DNA of 64,000 nt from contig MQVO02000030.1 of NCBI GenBank assembly GCA_001986395.2, forward strand, positions 286,360 through 350,359. The letters run 5' to 3'. The stretch's first letter is position 1. Each line of letters starts with the position of its first letter. A program made the position numbers and the translations under genes. The notes beneath the pieces are model-generated. The model had not been told where the DNA came from and searched no databases. It saw nothing but the letters and a program-made list of their open reading frames with translations. Source of the stretch: Irpex lacteus (Eukaryota > Basidiomycota > Agaricomycetes > Polyporales > Irpicaceae). Of this stretch, positions 34,237 to 46,539 are shown piece after piece.

Positions 34237-37200
34237 CTACACCCGCCCACAATTCCTCCTAACACTCCTCTCAACCTCAGTCAACATATCACAAACCCGA
34301 TCCCGTGCCTCCTCAAGCGCAACACCCAACTTCTCATCCTTCACCCGTCCGAGATCAAAATCGAACGCCCCGCTCGCGAGCGCCGCGCGCAGTGTGCCCG
34401 TCAGTGCCAGGTTCGAGTTCGACGTAGTCTTCTTCCATTGGGAGGGAGGTGTAGGTGGGGGCGAGGGAGGGGAGAGGATCACTGAGAGGGCTGATACCGT
34501 CGCTGAGGTTGATGTTGAGTAGGAAGAAGACCGAGAGGAGGAGGTGCAGGAGGGGAAAGAAGAAGGGAATATACGCCTGTATATCTCTGTCGCCGTGAGC
34601 AGCGTACGGATCTCCACCTCGTCGCTCCGCGCAAGGTCGTGTTCTTCCACGCATCCTATACCTATCTCCTCTTCTGTCACAGCAGTCGCGGTAGAGGACG
34701 AAGAAGAAGAGGAGGGGGAAGAGGAAGAGGACCCGAAACCTTCGTTCCAGATCCTCTCGAGCATGACAGCCAGCTCGGCCGTGCGTCCCCCAATCGACTT
34801 CCCCGCGTCGATAGTCTGCTTCCTCTCCTCGTCTTCACGTTCCTCCACCTCCGGGTCGTACGCCTCCTCCCTCGCCATCTCCCGTTCCCTCGCAACCTCC
34901 CTCTCCTCATCGCTCTCCCCCGCATACCCCTCATCCACCTCCTCTCTCTCTCCATACTCGTTGACACCACTACCAGAGGCGGGAACAACACTCCTAACAA
35001 AAAGCACAGCCGCACACCTCCTCAACCTCTCCCTCGTCAAAATCGCCGCCAAAACGCCCAACGGCGTCCTCTTCACACACGCCCCACACCGTCCGCCCTT
35101 CCGCTCCCTATCATGGAAACTCTGCCACTTGGCCAGCCAATCCGCTGCATCTTCCACGTTTAGGTTCTCGAGTGCGAGACGTTCGTACGGGCGGAGGATG
35201 TCTTGGGAGCGGGCGCGAGACCAGAGGGAGGTGGCCTTTGAGGGGGAGACGGGGAGGATTATGAGGGCGAGGGTTGTTAGGTCCGTCGTGGAGGGGGCGA
35301 AGGTGGAGACGTGCCAGGACATGCACCAGTAGGTTTGCAGGCGGGTTGCGCGAGATACCGAGCCTGCGAGGAGCGTTAGCGACCCAAATCTACATTGAAG
35401 TAATGAACCACCCACCATCAAAAGCAATCAACTCCCCCAACCTAACCCACGCCCTCTGCTCCAACACATTCATCTCCAACCCCCTATCTCTCCTGACCGC
35501 TTTCGCCTTGATAACTCCCTGCAGGAGGCCCACTATGCCTGTTGAGACTCCCAAAGCGGCACGGAGGTGGGAGGACTCGGTGGGGGAGCCTCGGGTTGTG
35601 GGGGAGAGGGCGGCGAGGAGGAGGTGGCGGTGGGTTTCTGTTTTTGGGTGGGTGGGTTGGGTTTGGTTTGTACCTGAGTATCGATGATCGACGATTAGTA
35701 TTGTTTGTGTAGAGAGGAGAGTAGCTTACCACGACCACCCTTAGCCTTCCCACCAACATTCAACCCTCCAAACCCTCCAAACGCACGTCGCAGCACACCC
35801 CCGACCCAGGGAAAGACGACGTACACGACTACCAACAGCGATACGACGAGGTGGAACGCTTGGATGTATTCGTTCGTTCCCCATCGTCCTGTCCATCCTC
35901 CCTCTTGAATGCCCCTAATCCCTCCTGCTGATCCAGCGGTGGCAGTAGAGAAGGTACCAGGAGTAGAAAGGGGAGTGAGCACCTGCCCATGATGCCCATG
36001 CTGCTCAAACCCATGCGAGTGGGCATGCGAGTGAGCGTTTCCATATGCGTTAGAGTTATGGTGAGAGTGAGACCCCCGGAAGGAAGCAGCGAGCGGTGAG
36101 TTGAGCACGCTGAAGAACGCAAAGGCCGCTAGGAGGTACTGCTGGCCTCCTTGCTGCTGCCCTTGCACTCCTCCTTGCACTCCCTGCACTCCTCCCTGCA
36201 CTCCTTGCACTCCTCCTTGCACTCCTCCTTGTTGAGCCGAGTCGGAAGATGGTTGAGAGACTCTAGGAACAGCACCCTCCATAGGCTGCAACGTAATAGG
36301 CGGCACCACCCCAGCAACAACAGGCACCTTCCTCGGCCTCCCCCTCTTCCTCTTCTCCGGCATCACCGTCCCACTTCCTCCTTGTCCTCCTACCCCTCCC
36401 CCTCCTACCACACTCGCCGCACCAGTCGTGGTAGGGACAGGCTTGACTTTCTCAACCTTCTCCTTCTTCACAACCTTCACCACTCTAACCCTCTTCCTCG
36501 CCCTCCCTCCTCCTCCTCCCCATCCTCCTCCCCACTCTCCCCTCCCTCGTCATCATTATCATCGTCGTCTCCGGCGGTCTTATCCATCCCTTCAACCTCA
36601 TCCCTCTCCTCCCCTCCAAACCTCTCCTTCCACTCGCGCTCCCACTCCCGGAGTAAGGCGGGCCCACCGACGAGCCCTGAGATGAGCGATTTGAGCCCGG
36701 ATTGTTCGTGCTGCAGGCGGCGTTCGCGGTTTTTTAGGACTCTGTGAGTTGGCGTTAGTTTCACGTTGAGCGAGGGGAGTCGAGCGAGCGACCGAAAGAG
36801 CGAGCGGTCGAGCGAGCCAGCTCGGTCGAGCGGTCGAGCGAGGCAGGCGAAGCAGAGCGCAAAAGCTCCGAAAAAACAGAAAGAAAGAACACACACCTAA
36901 TATACTCAGTAGCCTTCCCCAGCACATTCGCCTTGCTCATCTTCCGCGCAACCTTGACCCCATCCACGAACCCCCTGTCGTCCACTTTGTCGCCCCATTG
37001 GTTCGGGCCTGCAAAGCGTCAAGTCAGCATGCGTCTCCACAACTCCATGACCAGTTTTTACACCTCCATGACAAGTAGAAGTAGAAGTAGAAATAGAGGG
37101 AAGTGGGAGTAGGAGTCTCCGCGAGAGTAGAGGGAGTAGAATGAAAGCTCGAAAAAAACTCGCACTCACCACCACCCTTCCCCTCCAAAACCCGCAAAGC

Positions 37201-38674
37201 CGGAACCGCATGTTTCAACCCCGTAATCCGCGCGTTCAGGTTCGTCCTGTAGCGTCGTTCGATCGTCGTGTGGGAGGTTTTGGGGCGGCCGGAGGGCCTA
37301 TGAGTTGTGCGGTAGCGACAGCGCCACCTGCTGCAGCGTTTCCTGCGCCTGTAGTAGCGGTAGTTGCAGTAGTAGCGTTCCCTGCCGCGAGGACGTTTCC
37401 AGTGGCGTTTCCAGTAGCGGTAGTGCCCGCAGTAGTTGGAACAGTACCAGAAGTAGTTGAAGCAGTAGAAGCGGTCGAGGCAGGATACCCCAAAACCAAC
37501 TTAGACTCCAAAACAGGAGACGGACTACCCGCACTCGCGCTAGGAGTCGTCGACGACGACGAAGAGAGCGAGGGAGGCGGCGAGGGCGAGTTCGTCGCTG
37601 AACTCGCTAGAGAAGGCGAGCTCAAATTCGAAGGCGAAGCCGAGTTTAAGTTGCTAGTCGAAGGAGAAGTGGTAGGAGGAGGACTTGGCCTGTTAGATGC
37701 AGGCATGCGAGGGATAGCGAGTTTCGTGCCGTGCGCTAGCGGCTCGCCCTGCCCCTGTCCCTGTCCCTGCATCTGACTCTGCATCTGTCCCTGCCCTTGC
37801 ATTTGACTCTGAGCTTGATGAAGAGAAACCTGCTGCTGCTGCTGTTGATGTTGGTTAGCAGCCGCAACGAGCTGGTGCTGGTTAGCAGCGGCGGCGGCGA
37901 CGAGCAGCTGCACCTGCGAGCTGACGGGTACGGCGAGTGTGACGCCTGCTGATTGGCGGACTCGTTGGGCGAGTTCGTATGCTGGGTCTATCTCCATCTC
38001 CCCTACTACCCCATCCATTGGCGAGTCCTGAGGTTGAGGAGGTTGTTGGGAGAGGGAGAGGGGCTGTTGTGGCTGGGGTTCGCCATAGTCGCTGCTTGCG
38101 CTAGAAGGCGACGAACGCGATTCGAGGATAGGCGACAAACTCGCACCCGAAGAACTACTCGAGGACGTAACGCTCAACCTCCTCGCAGTCCCCGGCTGCA
38201 GATGATTATGCGAGTGAGAATGGGAGAGAGAGTCGAAGAGCGAGAGGGAATGCGAGAGGGTGGGTTGGCCGAGCGCGAAGACGGACATCGGGTCTTCGTG
38301 GGTCATTATGTACGGGTGGGCTTGGTGTTCAGGAAGCTGAAGAGGAGAGGAGGAAGAGGAGGAGGATTGGGTGAACATGGAGGTGTTGAAGTGCAAGGCT
38401 GAGGGGTCGATGGACATGTTGGACGCTGTGACTGTGTCGAAGTCTCGTAGGTCGAGGTCCATAGGGAAGAACGACGCGAACGAGTTCTCCTTGGGGTCCA
38501 TGCTCGTTGGCCACCCACCCCCATTATCACCATTATCTCCACCGCTAGCACCGGTAGCAGAGGAGGACATTTGAGTCCAGTCGGGGGGAGGGAGGAGGAG
38601 GAGGGGGAGTCGAGGTTCTGCGTGATTGTTTGGAGGAGCAGCTCGAGTGTCTCTGGGTTGTCAAAGTTCAACGT

Positions 38675-38707
<33 letters not shown>

Positions 38708-38791
38708 ATTGGTGCTGTCGCCGCTGGAGTCGTGGTCGTCGGTGAGAACAGACATAGGCGGGGACGAGAGGGACGACGGAGGCGAGGCCAT
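34237..38791 (-). CDS. SREBP-type bHLH transcription factor with two membrane spans
   Basis: Order along the protein: poly-Asn N-terminus (MASPPSSLSSPP at 38791); long Ser/Gln-rich activation region; basic helix SHTTIERRYRTNLNARI with the SREBP-specific Tyr; GLKHAVPALRVLEGKG; second helix KMSKANVLGKATEYIRVLK after an intron; acidic region; AT-hook-like KRKRGRPRK; span 1 (QYLLAAFAFFSVLNSPLAAS); His-rich lumenal loop; span 2 (FHLVVSLLVVVYVVFPWVGG); then a C-terminal regulatory domain to 34237. SREBPs sit in the ER, are cleaved when sterol or oxygen is low, and switch on ergosterol genes. The frame moves by one base at three places (near 38585, 37290 and 36500). These may be introns, assembly errors or damage (see findings). 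Length (over 1,200 aa) fits fungal Sre1. Confidence 0.82.
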
Positions 38792-39374
38792 GGTCGACGT
38801 CCAGTGTCAAGAGAGAGACGACGTTCACTGGAATCAGCCCACTCGAGTCGGCCCACTTGTCTTTACACAGCACCCTCCAATCAATCGGCCCACTTTCTTA
38901 ACTGCGTCACGTGTGGGGACCCCTGGCACTTGTCGGTCGTAACGCAGGACGGCGACTGCGGACCGCTGAGTGGCTTCCCCTCGCTCGTCCTCGTCTCGTT
39001 CAATGTCCCCAGCCAGTTTTCGTCGACAGAGAGGCATGGAACGACGTGCGCAGTGGCTGCAGAGAGGTGCCAGGTGTCCGTTGTTGAGCGGTCGGTTGCG
39101 TCGGAGGATGGATGAATGAAATGGAGTTACTCGAGTCTCCGAGCATTTCACTCATCGTACCATTCCCTCGCCCTCTGAGTCCTCCATGCCTCGCTCACGT
39201 TTACAGTCCATTGGAGGCGTCCTCAGATGAAATGGGTGACGTCGTGACATCGCTTCTCTTCTACACCCTCCGCCATTCAATTCACCAACAATTTCCTCTC
39301 CGTCTCGTTCGTGTGCTCCCCTCGTGCCATCTCAATTTACGCTCAAGCTCACCTATCAATGATCCCGTTGGATT

Positions 39375-39622
39375 TGACAAGTTCAGCCTCAGGTGGCCAT
39401 GGTGTCGTCCCGGGTGGTCTAGGTGCGTCTCACCGATATCGTACGCATACAGGTTGTGTCTATTCGCTGTCCTCTCGCCCGACCGACGGCAACATGGAGA
39501 CGAATACTCCTCGTCACACGCTCCCCTTCTCTTCTAATTTCTCTTCGTCTCACGTGCATCCGCTCTCGTTCCAGCTCAATACCATCAATCGTCCCTTTGG
39601 TTCTGACAAGTTCAGCCTCAGG
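39375..39622 (+). repeat. Direct duplication, about 229 bp apart
   Basis: The 19-mer TGACAAGTTCAGCCTCAGG occurs at 39375-39393 and again at 39604-39622. Both are followed by a GTCGTCC-containing stretch and then a CTAGG(T) with GT-type donor context. In one frame both copies read DKFSLR, so this could be a duplicated exon or simply a duplicated non-coding segment. Confidence 0.5.
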
Positions 39623-40345
39623 TAGTGTCGTCCCTGAATGTTCTAGGATCCTAGGTACGTCGTCCTACTATCAATAGCACTCTGACTTGACTTGTACGCT
39701 CACAGTATCGGCCGCACGGTTAGCTTGCCCTGTATCCTCTGGCCCTTCCTCATCACACGCCCTCTCCGCCCTTCTCACGCACCGTCCCCTCTTCTCCCCT
39801 CTTACACCGTCCCTACTCTCCTTCCCCTTCAATCATCCTCAGTCTCACCCCTCACATCAAACACCAACAATCAATCATCAGAGGGTTGAGAAGTGAAGCC
39901 TGCTCGGACGGTCTACGAACACCTTCAGCTCAACCCAACGACACTTACCCCCCTAAGTCGTAGTGTACAGTATCCTCTGTACTCTGCCTCCCTCCTCGTT
40001 CTCGCTGTCCGCCTCCCTTCCCCTTCCCCTTGCTCTTCCCCTCCCCCGCTGTCCCTCCCCCTCCCCCGCTGTGCGCCTCCCTTCTTGCTGTCCCTTTCTT
40101 GCTGTCCCTCCCCTCCCCCTCCCCACTGTCCCTTCCCCGTTCCCCTCCCCTTCCCCTTCCCCTTTCCCCTTGTACGTGTCCCTTCCAAAAAGACCGACTC
40201 GCTGGTCCTGGTAACTTACGTCGGCGCACCACCACCACAAACTAATATCCCAATCTCAAGCTGAAGTCAATGGGAAAACGGAAAGCGGAAAGACTTTCTT
40301 CCTCCTCCGACCCCTGACTCGGAGTTTCTCGAGATGAGAGACGAG

Positions 40346-40470
40346 AGGTGTACTTACTCGAGAAGTACCTCTCCCTCCGTCTCACTCTCGAGAGTACCTC
40401 TCATCTCACTCGAGAAGTACCTCTCTCTCACTTGAGTGTACCTCTCGTCTCACTAGTGTCCCTCGTCTCA
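40346..40470 (+). repeat. Short degenerate tandem array
   Basis: Repeats of CTCGAGAAGTACCTCTC-like units separated by (G/A)TCTCACT, about 25 bp per unit and five to six units, progressively degenerate. No function apparent. Confidence 0.6.
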
Positions 40471-42050
40471 CTCGAGTGTAAGCACACCACCCACCACCAC
40501 CCATCCCTTATGCCCCTTCTCCCCCTCGACTCACACTTCGTCCACGCTCACCGCTAACCTAGCCCGGTGCGTCGTCTCGTCTTGTGTTCTTGATCGTCCA
40601 CATTCTGACTGCTTGAGTTCTGAGCGTCGTCCTTTCTCCCTGGCTTGACGTTGGTAGCATAGATATCAACGTCAATCTCACCATTTGACCTTCTTCCCTT
40701 CGAACTTCGAACTTCGTCTAGCCTCTAATCTACTTCGCAACTCACCAACTCACCCTGTCCCTTCCTTCCTGCCCTCTCCCACTCCCGTCCAAAGCCGTCC
40801 AAAGCCGTCCAAAGCTGTGTCTCTCCCATCCCGTCCAAGGCGCATGTATGCCAACCACCCGAAGACGAAGACGAACAACACACTTACTCAAATTCGAGTT
40901 CGAGTTCACTGACGCCTCTCCCGACTCGAGTTCGAGTGACAACTCACCTGACGGCTCTCTCTCTCCCTCTCGACTCGATTCGACTCGATTCGAAAACGAT
41001 AGCCACGGGAAGTAGCCACTCGCTGCCTCTCGTGGGTATCGCTTTTGAGTTTGGGTTTGCTCGATCGGGCGTGGTAGTCTCTCGATTAGTTCTCAGTTCT
41101 CAGTACTCAGTTCTCAGTGCTAGTGCTGCCGATATCTTTATCTTTAAGCCCATCAATCCCTTCGTAAATCTTTGAAGGGATTGGGGATTGGGGATTGGAC
41201 GGTAAGCTCGGAAGCGGAAGGACGGTACTCTGCACGCCTACGGCCACGCCTCACAACGTCTCATAACGAACAAGTGAACAACGGACAAGTGAACAACGAA
41301 CAACGAACAAGTGAACGAACGAATCAACCGACGAACGAACCAAACGGCCCCTCGTACACCAGTACCAGCTCTCCTGCCCTCACTCCAGAAGCAGTAAGCA
41401 GCATAGAATCCACGACGTACGCACTCTTCGAGCTTAGCGACTGGCACTGGCACTGAACATGTACTGTACGTACGCGTCTTGCGTTTTCTTCGCTGATATC
41501 AATTGATCGTGTCTTCGCTGATCTCAATTGATCGTGTCTTCGTACCCCGCGTACCAGGACATCCTTGCTATGCGCCGTATACGTGCAGCGATCTTCGTCG
41601 TCCCCACCATTCTCAACGTTCAACCCTGCCGCGTACCTTCCCGTTCATCCCATCCGCCTTACGTCCTCGCTACTTCCCTCGACGTCACTTCCCTTCCCAC
41701 TCGTCGCTGTCTCTGGTTGGTGCAACTTCATCTGATCGCCTCCTTCTCCCAACTTGATAATTGATAATGTGCGACCGCTGCTTAGATGGTCAAGCTTAAC
41801 TAATGGCACGTCTCGGCGATACACCTCAAGATTCTGCGCCGCGCTTTCTCCAACTCATTCATTCCCGTTGTCGTTCCTCGTCATCGGGACGCCTCGATCT
41901 CGCTTCGCTATCTGCGCGCGGCTTGCCCCAGCTCGGCGGGAGGCGTCGTAAAGATCGGATCTGACACGTTCTTCGCTCTTGTCGTCTTTCGAGCTGTGCC
42001 GTCGATGTTCGTCTCGTTGGCTGCGTCTCCATCTGTGAATGTGAGGATTC

Positions 42051-42684
42051 ACCTTCGCCGGTGTCACCGCATTCGAGTACTCACAAAAAGTCAACAGGGT
42101 CGGAAAACCCTTTGACAACGAGGCAGAGCAATGGTATTGTCAGAGCAGACAGGATCGGTACGTTCATGTCTCGTTTTGTGGTGGTGTTCAGCTCAAGACT
42201 ATTGTCTCGTGGAACTCGAACGCGATACAGAACTTCAACGTGCTCTGGGTCTCGGGGTTCAAGAAGACGAAGGCATACGATATTTGGGATCGCGTCCGAT
42301 TCACGCATCCGTTGTTGTTCGATATCGTCAAGCCACGGTAAGCGCATCTCGTTTCCTGTGCATGAGCAAGATTCTAATACATTGTATGCATTGTAGACAT
42401 ACGCTTCGCGGAAGGTATCAAGGACCTCAAACTCGATCGGTAGCTGGGCTCGACGTGAGACGCCATCTATCGAACGTTAAACGCAGGCTCGATGAATTTC
42501 GTCAAAGCTGTCGAAGGTGCGCGTGGCTAGTGGGGAAACATTTAGCTGAACGCAGAACGCAGAACGCAGCTCGCACGGTTACTTGTCCACTGGTGCATCC
42601 CAGAGTCTGGCGCGAGCTCAAGGCCTCTCAGCACCGTCGATACCTCACCACAAACGCCTGCAGCATAATGGAAATGGTATAAAC
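42051..42684 (+). CDS. Coding-like segment, unknown protein (possible partial gene)
   Basis: A frame from about 42051 reads FAGVTAFEYSQKVN, YVHVSFCGGVQLKTIVSWN and NVLWVSGFKKTKAYDIWDRV, unlike the low-complexity frames around it. It ends at a good donor (GTAAGC after 42341); an acceptor TTGTAG at about 42393-42398 joins in frame to a Cys/Arg-rich exon that runs to a stop at 42684. In-frame stops lie just upstream of 42051, so a 5' exon would be needed. I do not recognise the family. It may be a gene remnant or a fast-evolving gene. Confidence 0.35.
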
Positions 42685-44076
42685 CTCACACCCGAAACCC
42701 AACAACACCTCTGCCGGAGGTTAGGCCGTCTCTGCGCTCCAGGGGCTCAGTTCTTTGCCTCATGAGTTCCGAACGGTGTGACGGGAGCACTGACACCTGC
42801 TGGGTTTCGACACCGCCCCGAGCTGCTTCATCTGTCACTTCGATAGCGTCGACGTGTCTCGTCTGAGCTGTGCTACGACCTATCGTGGTATCGAAGAACT
42901 CAAGTCGCGCAAATTCGCCAAAATCTGTGACTCTGCCATAGGTCGGCGAGTCCTCTGCGCGATCGTTGCCTGGGTCAGAGAGCTTCTTGTGAGGGTATAC
43001 AACACAATTCGTCGTCATCATGTCCTATTAGTGTCCCGCTATAAATCATTGCTTTCACGCCCTATCCACGTTCGCATAGAGTAGCCGCAGAAAAGTACAG
43101 ACACCAAATATTAGGATTACACCCGTGAGCTGGACATAATCAGTATGATGCCGTGACTATCACCGACCTCGTCCCTCGATACTGAGTGCCGCTGTGACTT
43201 GTCCTCGCAGAGTGGCTGCCCGGCGGTAGCTGACTATAAATGTGCTTGCACGCACTCATCAAGCCATCGGGCGCCACACATCTTATCCTCCTACCACGAC
43301 CACGCCGCGCCTCTTCGTTTGCTTTCTTCTCCTCTACTACAGCATTGAGACTGGGTGCCACTGCTAACAAGATGCCTTGGCCTTAATTTGAGAATACCGC
43401 AACGGAACTACGACAGCGATCGCGACGACGACAACCTCCTCTCCTCAGCTCAGCTCAGCTCAGCTCACCTCGTTCGCTCCGTTATCACTCGATGTCCTCG
43501 CTGTCCCACATCTTGGCACTGGCTTCCCCCTCATAGAGTAACTCGAGCGTTATTCTTGAGATGCAGTCAAGGAGGCGGACGGTTCACGGTAACAAAGGTG
43601 CGTACTAATGCTTCTTAACGTGCCGTAGGTGGCATTGCTAATGCGACTATCCTTGCTGTCTATAGAATCCCGATCAAGTCCTCTGGTCATTTCGCCGTCC
43701 GTTTCTTTCGCCGTCCTTCGACCTTCGTTCAGTGCACACACTCTCTCGGGCTAGTGCATCCGCAGGCCTCGTGCGAACGCGTCAACTGAGGGCGTTGCAA
43801 AGTGCTCGTTGTCCCTATGGTCAAGACAAACCCGCCGACCAGCTATATTGTCCCCGAACCGGGCTGTCCGGAGCTACCACCTTGCTCCTTGCGCTCCTGC
43901 TCCCATCTCCCAACTTCTGGCATCCAACACTTCATCCCTCCCCACGCAAACACGACGCGCCATCGCAAGCACTTGCAACATCGCACCCAGATCGACCTCT
44001 ACCCATACTCACACACTCCCTCGACGTCATTTCGCCTTAACAGCTCTAGAACCACCTTAGCCCTCGTCGTCCTCCT

Positions 44077-44345
44077 CAATCAAAACCATCCGCCAGCTCG
44101 CCCTCGTAGGCTCCATCGGCCTGGCATCCTACGCCCTCGGCTCCTTCTTCCTCCCACCGCCACCTACGTCTCCCCCCGCATCACCCCACCCCACCAGACA
44201 CCACCCCACCAGACCCCACCCACCCATCCGCTCTCGCCTACCTCTCATCACTCGAATCCGAACTCCAGGCCTACACAACCTACATCCCTACTGATCACAC
44301 GCCGTATCGCCAGTACCTGGCGCCATGCAGCCCAGTCAGTGTCTG
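44077..44345 (+). pseudogene. Possible gene remnant
   Basis: One frame reads SIKTIRQLALVGSIGLASYALGS, a hydrophobic N-terminal helix followed by Pro-rich sequence. A shift of one base then gives THPSALAYLSSLESELQAYT. The juxtaposition looks like a small membrane-anchored or mitochondrial protein broken by a frameshift, but I cannot name it and there is no supported start. Confidence 0.2.
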
Positions 44346-46539
44346 TATCTCGTCGACAACATCCGACATAGCAGTAGCAGCGAGACGAACAACGACGGCG
44401 GCGTCCACAAACGCTTCGACAACATTTGTCTGTGTCTCGTCGCCCTCGTCGTTCGCATCGTCTTCACTCTTCTTCCATCCTCCTCCGTCGACCATCTACT
44501 ATCCCGAGATCAGGTCGTCTGTGTCTCAACCAAACTCACCTGCTGTGCCCTAAGCATTTCATCGTTCTTGGCCACGACCACAATACCTTCGCTTGTCTTC
44601 TCTCGTCTACTGTAACAACCGCCGACCTTCGTGCACCACGGCCAACCTCGAGTTTGAAACCACCTGCGCATGGCTGCAACGACGAACACCTACCCTGCTT
44701 GCCTCTAAGTACGATGACCAGTTACCTTCTCAGTCGACGCTGTGCTTCCAATACCCGCCAGTTTGGCCTTGGACTCTCCGATATAACTCAAGCCCCCGTA
44801 GACTTGGATGCGACGGAGGAGACGAACAATAGCAATCTGGAGTTCACGTTCGAAGGTACGTGCACGACTGTGTGTAGTTCATCTGTTAGCTAACGCGATC
44901 ACTTTGCCTGTGCATACTTAGGGTGAACGCGCGAGCATTCTCATTACTCAGGACTCAGCACGAGCAAGCTTCATCTCGTTCGCCATTGTGTGCTTCTCGT
45001 CGCGCACTGTTCTATCCACTACCACCACGGCCACCAAGACTCCGTTTTCTCCGACTTTTCCTCGCATACGATGAACTCTTCGTCCCTTCGAAGGCAAGTA
45101 GCGGCTCCACAATATGACGGGCTGTCGCGACCACTGGGCATCGCGCATCCACATCCATATCGACGCTCACCCATACCCACACTCTCGTGCGACGCCGCTT
45201 CGCCTCCACGACCTTGGGACCCTCTCAGCCATCCATTCCTTCGTCTTTCTCAAAACAACCTTTCAACTAGTCTGAGTTCGCTGTCACCCTCAAACTTCAT
45301 CGACAAGCACACGGATAGGAGGTACGGGTATTGATTCGAATATGGGACAGCGAAGGAAAGGTCCTCGTCGTAGCCAAGTAAGCACCTCATGACCGTTCGT
45401 ATTGTTATGTTACTTTCTCCCCTTCGTGTCACCATACCGGTTCGCCGTTCCCCTTCACACTCTGCTATTAACTCCCATGTCCATTCTCCGCTCTCCGTCG
45501 TTCTCTTTGATCTTCCCATCTCCGTCTCATGCGCTCTCCGCTCCCTCGTCGCATCGTCGCACGGTGGCACGGTCGCGTCCGCTGGTATTCTGCCACCATC
45601 CTACCCCATCCCATTCAAACGTCTCGCCCGTGTATTCATCGTGTCGCCCTCCCGCACGCTGTCTTATTCACTCTCTCGCACGTCCTCACGCATCTCCCTT
45701 CTCCGTTCTTGCTCTCTCCTTTTGCGCTCTTTCAGACAATAGCCCAGCTGACACGGTCACTCCGACAGAGCTCCCTTCGTCTAGCCTCGCTATGCCAATG
45801 TACTCGACGCATAACATCTCCGCGTCCGCATCGGATGTCTATTCCGACGTTGTAAACCAGCCGTCAAGGAGTCGCTCGCTCTCGCTCCGCCCGAGTAGGC
45901 GGTATCCGCGGCGCTTGCATGCGTTGCTCACTCAACTGAGTGCGAGGATGGGCAAGTGCGCGTGTGCGATGCGTGTATACGGGCGATGCACACCTCCTCC
46001 GTTGAACACGTGACGTTCGATGAGATGAGGGAGCGTGGCCGTCTGACAAGGCGTATGCCTCGCTCATATACAACTTGAATATTCGCGTCGGTACGTCTTA
46101 ATTTTGATAATATTATATGTACTCGCTGATACACGCTACTAGCTCGCGCATCTCACACTTCTCTCTCGGCGCTGGACAAGACGAGAGACGGAGGTGGCCG
46201 GCTCAGCCGGCGAGGTGCAACTTGCGAGTTGGCGTGAACAACCGGGCTCGCTCGCTCGCCCAGTGGTCGCGCTGCCGGGAATTCCGCCAATCTTGTGCAC
46301 CGCTGCTCGAGTTGCAAGATGGCCGGCTTATCCGGCCATACTGTATCTGAGTGACAATCTCTCGAGTGCGCCGGGCGCTCGGCTTTCGTCAGAGGTCTCG
46401 AGTAGAGTGGAGTCGGAATTCCTGTCTGCTCAAGTGCAGCTGCTCGAGATGGTCGGCTTAGCCGGCCGTGGTGTACTTGTGTGGTGATTTCTCTAGTGTC
46501 GGGACTCTGGTGCATGGCAGCATGTAGGATGAAATTCCA

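Larger units (their letters stand above)
38792..46190. other. Pyrimidine-rich, ORF-poor transition zone
   Basis: More than 7 kb with strong C/T bias on the plus strand and many short simple repeats. Long open frames here are mostly Ser/Pro/Arg-rich by-products of composition. Items I could separate out are a direct duplication at 39375/39604, a short tandem array at 40346-40470, a coding-like segment at 42051-42684 and a possible gene remnant near 44077. It lies between the last conserved gene (SREBP) and the palindrome-marked subtelomere. Confidence 0.5.

Noticed and set aside
40010..40240. Long open frames on both strands (Gly/Arg/Glu-rich on minus, Pro/Ser/Leu-rich on plus)
   Set aside because: Product of a CCCCTTCC-type simple repeat lacking stop codons; no domain features.
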